Positions 47,458-56,242 of a stretch of DNA of 64,000 bases are shown in pieces; within the stretch, counting starts at the first letter, position 1; each line of letters begins with the position of its first letter. The notes under the pieces were generated by a model. It saw nothing but the letters and a program-made list of their open reading frames with translations. It did no database searches and was not told the origin of the DNA. A program made the translations under genes and the position numbers. Origin of the DNA: Pararhizobium arenae (GTDB lineage: Bacteria; Pseudomonadota; Alphaproteobacteria; Rhizobiales; Rhizobiaceae); NCBI RefSeq assembly GCF_001931685.1, contig NZ_MOOY01000005.1:255106-319105 (forward strand), written 5' to 3'.

Positions 47458-47561
47458 TTTTGAAGAAGATTAGGACGGCGGAGGATGCTGCACATGGAAT
47501 GCGCGCCGACTGTAAGCCCACCGTAGGCTCGCATGTCGAGCCCAATCAGCAGGATGAAAGA

Positions 47562-49943
47562 ATGACCGTCTCGTCAATTAGTAGCGCCGCATTTATGTCA
47601 ATCGATATTGACCTACTATCCAATATCGCCGCCCAGTACGTCACAGGGACAAAGCCTAACAAAAGGGCAATTGCTCAGGCCAGGAGAGCGGCAGACGACG
47701 TTTTTCTACAAATTGAAACATGCGTGAACTTCAATCAGGACCTTCGGGACTCTTTGCTCGACATCGTGCGCGGAGGGCTCACGCACGCGATAGAGGAATA
47801 TACCGATCAAAAAATGGATCGCCAAATGGCGGTACAATATGCTGAGACCTACCTATCCGCTTTAGATCAAAAAATTGGAGAATGCGTCATGATTATGGGC
47901 GCTCTTTCAGGAGAGCCAGGCTCAGGGAGCTCTAATCAGAGTGTTGAGCAAGCACTTGCACTATTCGCCGAAGCAATTAGCGCGAAAGACAAATCCTACC
48001 TTGAAAGGTGGGATAAGCTCGTCCTCTCTGAAAAGCAAAAACATGAAGCGTACACAGAGAAACGGACTGCAATCGGGGAGGTGGTCGACGACTTCGCTTC
48101 GATGGAAAACGGAGAGATCGGCTTTGTTCAAAAGTACGTTTCCGAAGCGACGCGTCTCGTTGACGCTGTAAAGCGTGCGTACGATTCAGGATATGCTGAC
48201 CATGCTGACAGCTTTGCCGCGGTGCCGCCTCGGGCTGTTTTTGAACACATGAATGCCTTCAACCTTCGAAAGCTGGAGACGGAGAGGCAACGGAAAGAGG
48301 CCGAGCTTTATGCTGAACTATCCGACGCGTGGCTGAGTAAAAGCGTCGTCAGCGAGCGTCTCCTCACCGCCGACTTTTCGCCGGCAAATCTCGAGCAACT
48401 CAAGCGATCGCACCAGGGAAATAAGGCCACCCTCGCAGTGCGCGCCAACGGCAGATTCACTAACACAGATTTGAATGCCAATGTGAAATACGTCGAAATG
48501 GCTTACGAGGCGGTTGCGACAGATCGATCAATCGTGTCGATCCCAGGTGTATCGTCCTGGTTTTCAAGACTGGTGGGGAGCAGTGAACGCAAAAAAGCGG
48601 TGGGCGAAGTCATCGCGCGAAGCATGGCCCGTGCGGAAGCGAACGTAGAGGCAGCCGGAACACTCACCGATGAGATGATTTTAGAAAGTCTCAAGCGCTG
48701 GAGGGCCGCGTGTGCGGGGCCTTTGTCGGAATATGATGAAGAAGCCAGCAGCGAGCTAAGTCTCCAACATGAAGTCGAGTTGATGAGATTCGAAGCAGCA
48801 ATGCGTGACCTGCCATTCAAAAAAGAGTCGCCGTTATTTTCGAGCGGGAAAACTGAGAATACGATCGTCGAGAGTGGAAACTTACAGGTATACTTGAAGC
48901 ACGTAGGTAAACTTCGCGACGGCGCGGAGACTTTAAATGCGAAAATGGAGATGCTCACGGCAATTTCTGCCCGAGTACCTTTACCTAGTTCGGACGGTGT
49001 CAAGGCAATTCTCTCGGGCGAGGAGCCCCCGGTTGAGCGGGATGTAGATAACGTTTTTCTAAATGTCGCTATTGATGATCTTAAGCTTTTAGATCGCATA
49101 GCGACCCTAGGTCTTGAAGGCGCTGCTGGTGATATACGTGATATTGTCCACTTTATACTCATGGATATTGAGGAAAAGGCTAAAATAAACCTCATTAAAC
49201 GGGACGAATTGTTAAAAAACGAGATTGATTTATATAAAACTGTTATAAGTAATGCTTTTTCTGGCAACGATCCAGATCCAGATGATGATCGACCTCGGCG
49301 ATCGCAAGATGAACGGCGCAAGATTTTCAGCGAAGGTTGGGCCAGCGCGATGACGGTTTGGGAGCGCGAGGATGCGTGGCCTCGCATTGCTAAGCGGGTT
49401 TTGGGAGAGGCCGACGCTAATCAATTCACCTCAAAAAGACCAGCTTTTCACCAACGATCCGCAGTTGCTGCATCAACCCTGAAGATGTTTGACCTGTTGG
49501 ACAATTTCCTTGATGCGACGCCACAGCAGTCGAAGGAAGACCTCTTCAAATCCATGCTTGCAAATTGTGCACATGAGATTGACCGAATTGACACGGCAAA
49601 AGAGAATCTAAAACACAATAACTCCGGTCGTGGTGCGGAGGATGAGGGCGGTGGCGGCCTAGCGGTTTCTGAAATCAAAACAATCATGTTGGCGGGCGAT
49701 TTGCAGAAATGTTTGCCAGTATGGCAAATACTTGAAGCAATCTGGAGCGTTTGGAGGACTTCGTCTAATGATCCAGATTCGGTGGTGGTTGAGGGCAGAA
49801 TGGAATACCTGAGGACGATGCTGGTAAAGCTGCAACAGGGAACAGATTTTAACTTCACTGCGCAAGATCAGAAAATCAATTGGATAAGGGTTGTGACGAA
49901 GCCCCAGCTTCCCCCGCGCATGGATGCCTCCCTGTCAGCTTAG
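47562..49943 (+). CDS. Unrecognised 793-aa soluble protein
   Basis: No family was recognised. From the ATG at 47562 (AGGATGAAAG site just before) the protein has 793 residues. It has no signal peptide or membrane segment. It is mostly helical and charged, with candidate coiled coils around residues 150-190 (KSYLERWDKLVLSEKQKHEAY shortened) and 250-280 (NLRKLETERQRKEAELY). A short loop near 555-580 is rich in Asp (DPDPDDDRP), and another glycine-rich one is near 695 (RGAEDEGGGG). The frame is open to a TTG at 47460. The gene has clearly higher AT than its neighbours. It shares the upstream motif with the T6SS operon. Its stop is 40 bp before the IS remnant; it appears complete. Confidence 0.8.
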   Translation: MTVSSISSAAFMSIDIDLLSNIAAQYVTGTKPNKRAIAQARRAADDVFLQIETCVNFNQDLRDSLLDIVRGGLTHAIEEYTDQKMDRQMAVQYAETYLSALDQKIGECVMIMGALSGEPGSGSSNQSVEQALALFAEAISAKDKSYLERWDKLVLSEKQKHEAYTEKRTAIGEVVDDFASMENGEIGFVQKYVSEATRLVDAVKRAYDSGYADHADSFAAVPPRAVFEHMNAFNLRKLETERQRKEAELYAELSDAWLSKSVVSERLLTADFSPANLEQLKRSHQGNKATLAVRANGRFTNTDLNANVKYVEMAYEAVATDRSIVSIPGVSSWFSRLVGSSERKKAVGEVIARSMARAEANVEAAGTLTDEMILESLKRWRAACAGPLSEYDEEASSELSLQHEVELMRFEAAMRDLPFKKESPLFSSGKTENTIVESGNLQVYLKHVGKLRDGAETLNAKMEMLTAISARVPLPSSDGVKAILSGEEPPVERDVDNVFLNVAIDDLKLLDRIATLGLEGAAGDIRDIVHFILMDIEEKAKINLIKRDELLKNEIDLYKTVISNAFSGNDPDPDDDRPRRSQDERRKIFSEGWASAMTVWEREDAWPRIAKRVLGEADANQFTSKRPAFHQRSAVAASTLKMFDLLDNFLDATPQQSKEDLFKSMLANCAHEIDRIDTAKENLKHNNSGRGAEDEGGGGLAVSEIKTIMLAGDLQKCLPVWQILEAIWSVWRTSSNDPDSVVVEGRMEYLRTMLVKLQQGTDFNFTAQDQKINWIRVVTKPQLPPRMDASLSA

Positions 49944-49982
49944 AGGTCGACAGGACAGGACTAAACGACCTCAGTATGTGTT

Positions 49983-50785
49983 TGAACTGCCCCTCATTCG
50001 ACCGAATAGTCGGCACAAGCAGAAAGGCTCAAGCACAGGCTGAGGACAGGCTTATGTCTAACGAGTATCGACACGTTGAATTGCTGACGGGCGACGTCCG
50101 CCGCAGGCGGCGGACAATCGCGAAATGCGAGCCGCCGATAAGCCTGTCGTCAACGCCAAGCGGTTATCGCATCATGGGCAACCACGCAATGTTGCTGGAC
50201 AAGCATACGGCCGTTCGCAAGGGCCGCATCCACGACGGCGAGGTCATGGTCACGCGCTCGAACCTGCGCTGGTGCTCCGATGGGCTGGAGTTCACCTGCT
50301 GGAACGGCGAGGTCATTGGTCTCGCCTTCATCATCGACGCCTTCGACCGCGAGATCATTGCCTGGACGGCGGTCGCCAACGCGGGCATCTCCGGCTCTGA
50401 CGTGCGCGACATGATGCTGGAGGCGCTTGAGAAGCGGTTCGCAGCCACCCGAGCCCCACACGCAATCGAGCATCTCTCCGGCAACGGCTCAGCCTATACC
50501 GCGAGGGACACGAGGCTGTTTGCCCAGGCGCTCAATCTAACGCCCTGCTTCACCCCCGTAGCCAGCCCGCAGTCGAACGGCATGTCGGAAGCCTTCGTCA
50601 AAACCCTGAAGTGGGAATACATCAGCATCTCGGCACTACCGGACGCCGAAACAGCGCTCCGGCGCATCGACGGATGGATCGAGGACAACTACGAAATCCC
50701 ATCCACATCCCGCGCTCAAGATGGCTTCCCCTCGGCAGTTGGCTAATCAATCTAGCCAGCTTATCCGGTGAAACGGGGAGCACTC
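49983..50785 (+). mobile_element. Decayed IS3-family (IS2-like) element
   Basis: About 800 bp with related but degraded ends (TGAACTGCCCC on the left; TCCGGTGAAACGGGGAGC on the right read inward as CTCCCCGTTTCACCGGA). An intact element would carry orfA and orfB. Here the start of OrfA (MSNEYRHVELLTGDVRRRR) is fused after about 25 codons to the middle of OrfB, so an internal deletion has removed most of OrfA and the front of OrfB. It lies between the 793-aa gene and the 1061-aa gene. The ends are approximate. Confidence 0.78.
50054..50746 (+). pseudogene. Transposase OrfA-OrfB deletion fusion, inactive
   Basis: Translation starts with OrfA residues and jumps to the OrfB integrase core. The first catalytic Asp is in AFIIDAFDREIIAW. 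The second catalytic Asp is lost: the expected SDNGSAY reads SGNGSAY, a change from GAC to GGC. The third (Glu) site SPQSNGMSEAFVKTLK is kept. Near the C-terminus the reading shifts (DNYEIPSTSRAQD in place of the normal DYNEIHPHSAL), so a frameshift is also present. All three defects point to a dead copy. Confidence 0.88.
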
Positions 50786-50817
50786 TATTGCGCAATGGCT
50801 TGAAGGCGTCATCTGTA

Positions 50818-53800
50818 TTAGCGCTGTTTCCCCGGGGTCGAGTTGGCCTTTCCTAAATCATCCATTTCGTAGGTATCGCCTCCTCCGGGCCTCTCGGGAT
50901 TGGCGGCTACGTATGCTTGTCTCGCGTCATTGCCATAGGCGCCGTCCTCCTGCAATATTTTCCGGATTTCCTCCTCTGTCCGGCCTGCAGTGTCCACCTC
51001 GGCAGCGGCCGGAGCGCTTTCTTCTTCTCCGGGTGCGACCTGGTCGGCCAAAGCGGCCTGCAGGATTTCAGCCTCGTCCTCGGACAGTTCCACGATCCGT
51101 GCGCTATCGCCCCCGTCGGCTTCCAGACGCATGGTCCCCTCCTCAAGCGTTTCCAGGTCTCTGCCTGCGGCCTCGACATCGGGGAATGCCCGGCGCAATT
51201 TCTCGAGCAGCGCGGACAGATGTCCTTTCAAGTGCTCAACGAAGGCGGCCCTTGCCTCCGGAGGAAATATTCCGTCCAGTGCCTTCTTGGATTGGGTCAG
51301 CGCGGCGATAAGCTTCAACGCGATGTAGGGGCCGGCCTTCGTGGAAAACAGCAAATTCACGACGACGGAATAGACGGTGAAGGCGCTGAAGGCGACATTT
51401 GTTCCGAAGGGTTTGAACGGGCTATCGGCCGTATTGAGCGACAAATCGAAAAGACTTTTGCCGGTGACTTCCTGCGCGACCAGATTGGCGATCGCCGGCG
51501 GAAGGGAAAACAAGCTGCCGACGCAAAGGTTCGCCCATTCCCGGAGAAAGTCGTCCATGTTGGAAAACGTATCGACATAGCCGGATTTCACCAGAGTGCC
51601 CAGGACGATCGCCTGCCACGGCATCATATCCGTGAGATATAAAATGTCGGTTTTGGCAGCGATGCCTTGCACGGCGGCTATTCCGATGGTGGCGGCGATC
51701 ATGACAGTCGCAACCAAGGCCTTGGAATTCCCCTCTTCCTGTTTTTCTTCGAGATACGTCTTCACAGGTTCACAGACCAGTGACAGGTGGGTCTTCAGGC
51801 TTTCGACATCGGCCCTGTAGTTCTTGAGCTGGGTTGCCAGACCGTAGGCGATGGAATCCTCCTTCTGATAGTCGTCGGAGGCCTTGGATATAATGTCGGT
51901 GTACCCTTCGATCTGCTTGAGGTGCGACAGGATCTCCTCATCGACATTGGCGACCAGGCCGGAAAGTTCGGATATTTCCATCTCGCCACGGGCATAGAGT
52001 TTCTCCGCCGCGTCGATGGTCAGACCCCATTTTTTCCTGAGGAAGTTGATTTTCTGCGCGTGAAGCATTCCGAGATAGCCTAGGAAGGATGTGAAACCCA
52101 TCATTGCTACAAACGGGATATTTTTGGTGGTTTCCTTTGCCTTATCCTTAAAACTCGGATCGAATTTCGGCCCGAACGTGGTGGCAAAGTATAGGACGAA
52201 CGGAAGGCACCAAAGGACCTGCCGGTAAACGGTGTATTCCATCACGGTGCGCTTGTCGGTCGAAGTGGTCTGCATCAGGCCAATACCGATGGTCGCGGTT
52301 CTCGCATAGGCGCCGGCTGCCTGAGACATATAGAAATAGGATTTCGGATCGTGGTAGGCGCCAGCAAGGAAGGGCAGCGCCGTACAGGATGCGCTCAGCG
52401 CCAGCGTCCATGCGCGCGAGGCGGAGGTGCTGTCCACCGCCAGATGCGCGACACTCGACTCCAGCCGCGTAATCGCCGCGAGGCCCTTGCTGCGTATCAG
52501 CTTGGCCGCCTCGCTTTCGCTATCCATCGATGACGATGGGGGATTTATCAGCCGTCTCATCGTAGCGATTTCTGCTCCCAAGGCTTCGAGAACGGTCGGA
52601 GAGGCCGTCAACCCATCCGCGGGTAGACTGCGCAGTATATCGAGGAACTTCTTGGATCCCGTCATGTCGCCGTAGAGCGATGTCGCCCTATAAAATCTGA
52701 CGATCGCATTTTCATCGATCGGCTCGCTCGAAAGCAGCATTTGGATGGTCTTATCGGCATGTTCCTTCGCGGCCTCAAACTGTGACGGGCTCAGAGGATC
52801 GATATTCAAGCGCGTGACATGCGCCAGCCAGCCGCGCTGGTCGCCTGCCATGAAGCGGGGGCGTATCGGCGTTTCATTGTCGAGATTGGCGGTGTCTTCG
52901 GGCAAAACCTCCGTGCCGTGTGTACTCTCCGGGCTTGCCGGATTGTTCAGTTCGAATTTGTCGAATGCGTTCTGGGCGCCGATTAACAAATCGTTCTGTT
53001 CCCGCAATTGCTGTTCTCGTTCCCCGTCCCCGAGATATTTGCTTTTGGATCCGTGGCCTTCGATCTTTCGGCGTTTGATTTCCTCTAGCTCCTCGGCGTT
53101 CCGTTGCAGCAGTTCCAGGTTCTTTTGCTGCGTCTCAGCTCTTTCCCTATGCTGGGCCCTGAGATCGTCATTCGTGATGGGAACTCTGCGTTTGCCGGCC
53201 TTCACGTCTTCGCTTTGGGCGGGGCCATAAATCGAGCTTTCCGGCTCCTGATCATCGGCGGCACGAGGGAATTGCGCGATCGATGCCGGCAACACGGGAT
53301 CGCTTTCAGCGGAGCTGGACGGAATTTGCGTCTGTACGTCGCCGGCGGCAATCTGCGCCGCGACAGGAGGCGCTCCGGAAGGAGAAGCTTGCCCGCCCTG
53401 TTGGTTGGCAGGTTTGGGAACGGGCGCCGAAGCGGCGCCCGGCGCGACACTATCTGTCGCCGGCTCCTCCAGTGCGTTGTCTGCGAGGGATGGCGTGGCA
53501 TGCGGATCGAGCGGCGCGGCGGCGGCGGCCAAGGGAGTTTCGCGCCGATTGGGCTCTGCCGGCGTGCCTTGCGCAGCGCCTTCCGTATCTTCGCCGCTGA
53601 GGGTCGTGTCCGCTGTCACAAAGCTTTCGTTGGAGAGTGATGAAAAATCACGGCTGTGAGCAGGGGAAGCCATCGCGACATCTCCTCCCTCTACGTCGGC
53701 AGTTGCTGCCGGATCGGGGACGGCGAGTGCCGCTGTGTCGTCTGCCGGCCCCTGCGGTAGGTCTTCGGCGGGCGGCGGTTCCGATTGCAAACTTTCTGTC

Positions 53801-54003
53801 TGCGTTTCGGTCGAAGGCGGAGGAGCCACAGCCTGTTCTCCGGCTCCGAGCGCGGACGGCGGTGCGGTAACGTCCGCCGTCGGGTCGCCTGCACCCAGCG
53901 AATCGGAGCCGGGCGCGGATGCGTCGCCGCCCGGCGCGATGGTGTCCTGATCGGTGTTATCCGCTGCGGAACTCGCTGGCTGAATTTGATCTTTAGGAGG
54001 CAT
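50818..54003 (-). CDS. Unrecognised 1061-aa multi-domain membrane protein beside the T6SS
   Basis: No family was recognised. I take the ATG at 54003, preceded by GAGGGAAACAGT; the frame is open 35 codons upstream. Residues 1-270 are low-complexity, rich in Ala, Pro, Glu, Asp and Ser. A charged helix (about 285-325; RAETQQKNLELLQRNAEELE) suggests a coiled coil. Hydrophobic segments lie near 525-545, 600-615, 630-652, 762-785, 795-810, 825-845 and 868-900, often in pairs; a polar C-terminal region of about 160 residues with LSALLEKLRRAF and an acidic tail ends the protein. It may be a secreted toxin with its own membrane-insertion domain, or a membrane component. It is divergent from tssA. GC content is nearer to the T6SS genes than to the 793-aa gene. 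Confidence 0.8.
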   Translation of the reverse strand: MPPKDQIQPASSAADNTDQDTIAPGGDASAPGSDSLGAGDPTADVTAPPSALGAGEQAVAPPPSTETQTESLQSEPPPAEDLPQGPADDTAALAVPDPAATADVEGGDVAMASPAHSRDFSSLSNESFVTADTTLSGEDTEGAAQGTPAEPNRRETPLAAAAAPLDPHATPSLADNALEEPATDSVAPGAASAPVPKPANQQGGQASPSGAPPVAAQIAAGDVQTQIPSSSAESDPVLPASIAQFPRAADDQEPESSIYGPAQSEDVKAGKRRVPITNDDLRAQHRERAETQQKNLELLQRNAEELEEIKRRKIEGHGSKSKYLGDGEREQQLREQNDLLIGAQNAFDKFELNNPASPESTHGTEVLPEDTANLDNETPIRPRFMAGDQRGWLAHVTRLNIDPLSPSQFEAAKEHADKTIQMLLSSEPIDENAIVRFYRATSLYGDMTGSKKFLDILRSLPADGLTASPTVLEALGAEIATMRRLINPPSSSMDSESEAAKLIRSKGLAAITRLESSVAHLAVDSTSASRAWTLALSASCTALPFLAGAYHDPKSYFYMSQAAGAYARTATIGIGLMQTTSTDKRTVMEYTVYRQVLWCLPFVLYFATTFGPKFDPSFKDKAKETTKNIPFVAMMGFTSFLGYLGMLHAQKINFLRKKWGLTIDAAEKLYARGEMEISELSGLVANVDEEILSHLKQIEGYTDIISKASDDYQKEDSIAYGLATQLKNYRADVESLKTHLSLVCEPVKTYLEEKQEEGNSKALVATVMIAATIGIAAVQGIAAKTDILYLTDMMPWQAIVLGTLVKSGYVDTFSNMDDFLREWANLCVGSLFSLPPAIANLVAQEVTGKSLFDLSLNTADSPFKPFGTNVAFSAFTVYSVVVNLLFSTKAGPYIALKLIAALTQSKKALDGIFPPEARAAFVEHLKGHLSALLEKLRRAFPDVEAAGRDLETLEEGTMRLEADGGDSARIVELSEDEAEILQAALADQVAPGEEESAPAAAEVDTAGRTEEEIRKILQEDGAYGNDARQAYVAANPERPGGGDTYEMDDLGKANSTPGKQR

Positions 54004-54652
54004 ACTGTTTCCCTCGTCCTTGGATATGGTTGCTGACACGGACGTATCGGGAAGAGACAGTACGGGTGTCTCGGGCCGCTGCGGGCACTCTATTTCATAT
54101 GGCGGCATGTGCGAAGCGCATGGCGGTGACGAGGGTGGATGGCCGAGAGCCGGCGGTTATCCGCCTGGAATGGATGGCGGCTCCCGCCGCTCCATGCGCC
54201 GGAAATGGGGCGTACCAAGAAGGCATTTCACACCTTGCCGAAAAGCCGAGAAACTCTCACGGCTCGGTATCGCGACTTTTCCGTGTGAGCTAGAGCGATT
54301 CTTGCAAAAGGGTGCGAAGCGTACCTTAGAACCAATCTTGCCCCATGCACCGCGCGCAGTGCAAAGCGCTGCGAGTTGGCCGATGCGATGGAGTGGCCGC
54401 GTGAGCGGCCCTGGTGCCAGGGCGGGCCGCTCAGGAGTGATCGCCATTTACAAGGCGCTCCGCCGGCTATCGTTTCGGCATCGGCACAAAGGTGGTTCGA
54501 TACGAAAATCCTGCGACAGCGGGCCTTGCTTCTGCCTCTCTAATCTCCGGGCGTATGGCGGCATATCAAAGCTGCATTTTCGCAGGGCGCTGCGTGTCGA
54601 CTACCCTGAAGACAATCAATGACGCTTATGAAGCGATTTGACGGTGACCCGA
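54004..54652. other. Region between the 1061-aa gene and tssA
   Basis: 649 bp, divergent promoters expected. It contains one copy of the shared motif (54562-54577). A long inverted repeat, TGAGCGGCC..CTGG with CCAG..GGCCGCTCA and a small bulge, is at 54402-54433. A plus-strand frame at 54020-54622 lacks family likeness and a ribosome site, and is not accepted. Confidence 0.6.
54562..54577 (+). promoter_or_regulatory. Shared upstream motif, copy before tssA
   Basis: CATATCAAA-GCTG-CAT followed by TTTT, ending 75 bp before the tssA ATG at 54653. It is not a sigma-54 site: the GG to GC distance does not fit the -24/-12 pattern. Confidence 0.62.
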
Positions 54653-55666
54653 ATGACCGCCTTGCAGCTAGAGATTTATTCCAAGCCGATCGCCGTGGAG
54701 AATCCCTGCGGCGAGGCGCTTGACTACGATCTGAGCTTTCTCGAACTGGAAATTGCAGCTAAGGGCAAGCCGGGGCATGAACTCGGCGGCTCAGTCGTAG
54801 CCCCAGAGCCGCCCGATTGGACGGTGGTGGATCGGCTGGCGGAGGACCTGAGCGCCAAATCCAAAGATCTGCGCGTCGCTGTGCTCGCCGCTCGTTCCGC
54901 CCTTGCGCTAAGAGGGGTGGGCGGCTTTCGTCTCGCCGTCGATGGTCTTTCGATCTATGTCGAGGACTTTTGGAGCGGGCTGCATCCGCGACCTGATTCC
55001 GACAGCCCGGACGATGAGATCATTCGTATGAATGCGCTCGCCAACCTGTGCGACGCCGACGGTCTTCTGCGCGAACTGCGGTCGATGCCGCTTAGCAAGT
55101 CGCGATCTTTCGGACATTTTTCACTGGCCGACTGGGCGGCTGCTCAGGCCGCGGCGGCGGGCCTGGCGGGGGGCGGGGGGCCGGATATCGGCAACATCGG
55201 GGATGCCTTCAAGGATACGCCGGAAAGCACTCTCCTAGCGGCAAGCAGCGAGCTTGCCGGCGCGACCGTCGCTGTTTCCCGCATCGGCGATGCCGTTCGC
55301 GGAAAGGTGGAGGCCACCCTGGCACCGAATTTCCAACCGCTTCTGGATACGCTTGGCCAGATGCGCAAGCTCGTGGCCGATCATCTGCCGGTGCACGACT
55401 TGCCCGAAAATATTTCGGAAGCCGCGCCGACTGTCGCAGGCACGGTCGACATCAGGGATCGCAACGACGTGATCGCTGCGCTTGACCGTATTTGCCGCTG
55501 GTACCGCGCCAACGAGCCCTCAAGTCCCGTCCCTGTTCTTCTGGAGCGGGTTAAGCGTGTCGTCGCGAAGGATTTCATGGCGTTGCTGCTTGAACTGGCG
55601 CCGAACGGTGCCGCGGAGTTCCGTGCGCTGGCAGGCTTGCCGGCGGAAGACGACAAATCCCTTTAG
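54653..55666 (+). CDS. tssA: Type VI secretion protein TssA (ImpA-type)
   Basis: A 337-residue TssA that helps position baseplate and sheath during assembly. The N-terminal ImpA domain begins LQLEIYSKPIAVENPCGEALDYDLSFLELE and includes the typical IYVEDFWSGLHPRPD block (both shortened in recognition to PCGxxLxYDxxF and WxGLHP). A C-terminal helical part of the short class lies after about 230. ATG 54653 is preferred over a TTG at 54638. It is the first gene of the visible T6SS operon and follows the shared motif. Confidence 0.92.
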   Translation: MTALQLEIYSKPIAVENPCGEALDYDLSFLELEIAAKGKPGHELGGSVVAPEPPDWTVVDRLAEDLSAKSKDLRVAVLAARSALALRGVGGFRLAVDGLSIYVEDFWSGLHPRPDSDSPDDEIIRMNALANLCDADGLLRELRSMPLSKSRSFGHFSLADWAAAQAAAAGLAGGGGPDIGNIGDAFKDTPESTLLAASSELAGATVAVSRIGDAVRGKVEATLAPNFQPLLDTLGQMRKLVADHLPVHDLPENISEAAPTVAGTVDIRDRNDVIAALDRICRWYRANEPSSPVPVLLERVKRVVAKDFMALLLELAPNGAAEFRALAGLPAEDDKSL

Positions 55667-55687
55667 TTGAAGAGACAGGACACATTC

Positions 55688-56242
55688 ATGGCCAAGGCAA
55701 GCAGCCAAAAGTTCATCGCTAGAAACCGGGCACCCCGGGTTCAGATCGAATACGACGTCGAGCTCTACGGTTCGGACAAGAAGGTGCAGCTTCCGTTTGT
55801 CATCGGCGTGATGGCCGATCTCGCGGGCAACAGCCTGCAAGAACAGCCCGCCCTTAGCGAACGAAAGATGTTGGAAATCGACGTCGATAATTTTGATACG
55901 CGCCTGAAATCGCTCCAGCCGCGTGCAGCGTTTCGCGTCGACAACACTCTGACGGGCGTGGGGCAGCTGCCGGTGGACATTACCTTTGAGAGCATGGAGA
56001 GCTTTTCTCCCGCTGCCGTCGCCCGCAAGGTACCGAGCCTCGCCCAACTGCTCGAAGCCCGCGTGCAGCTTGCCAATCTGCTGACGTACATGGACGGCAA
56101 GGCCGGAGCGGAGGAACTTGTCGCGCGTCTGTTGTCCGATCGCAGCCTTCTGGAAGCTCTAGGCAACAAGGTAAATCCCGACGCCTGCGCCGAGAGCCCA
56201 AAAAGGGCTGACGAGACGCCTTCTTCCGAGGAGGCCAAGTGA
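55688..56242 (+). CDS. tssB: T6SS sheath small subunit TssB (ImpB/VipA)
   Basis: A 184-residue sheath component that, with TssC, makes the contractile tube. It has the family blocks RAPRVQIEYDVELYG, LPFVIGVMADLAG and DVDNFDTRL, and a DITFESMESFSP region that contacts TssC. ATG 55688 lies 7 nt after AGGA at 55677-55680, and the homology begins there. It overlaps tssC by one base. Confidence 0.95.
   Translation: MAKASSQKFIARNRAPRVQIEYDVELYGSDKKVQLPFVIGVMADLAGNSLQEQPALSERKMLEIDVDNFDTRLKSLQPRAAFRVDNTLTGVGQLPVDITFESMESFSPAAVARKVPSLAQLLEARVQLANLLTYMDGKAGAEELVARLLSDRSLLEALGNKVNPDACAESPKRADETPSSEEAK

Larger units (their letters stand above)
46818..47561. other. AT-rich intergenic region with two copies of the shared motif
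   Basis: 744 bp between the divergent 459-aa and 793-aa genes. It carries a copy of CATATCAAA-N4-CAT toward each gene. It also has a short hairpin at 46832-46849 (CTATCCT/AGGATAG) near the 459-aa ribosome site and a perfect 7-bp stem at 47401-47418 (ATCGTAC/GTACGAT) 24 bp upstream of the motif of the 793-aa gene. Small frames here lack support. Confidence 0.65.

Noticed and set aside
46818-47460. Possible type III secretion tts box upstream of the unknown genes
   Set aside because: No match to the tts-box sequence pattern was seen in either direction.
54555-54580. Possible sigma-54 promoter before tssA (TGG...TGCA)
   Set aside because: The distance between the GG and GC elements is not 10 bp, and the copy before the 793-aa gene lacks the GC element.
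54020-54622. A 200-codon plus-strand frame upstream of tssA
   Set aside because: No ribosome site or family likeness. Composition is basic and irregular. It overlaps the start of the 1061-aa gene and the shared motif.
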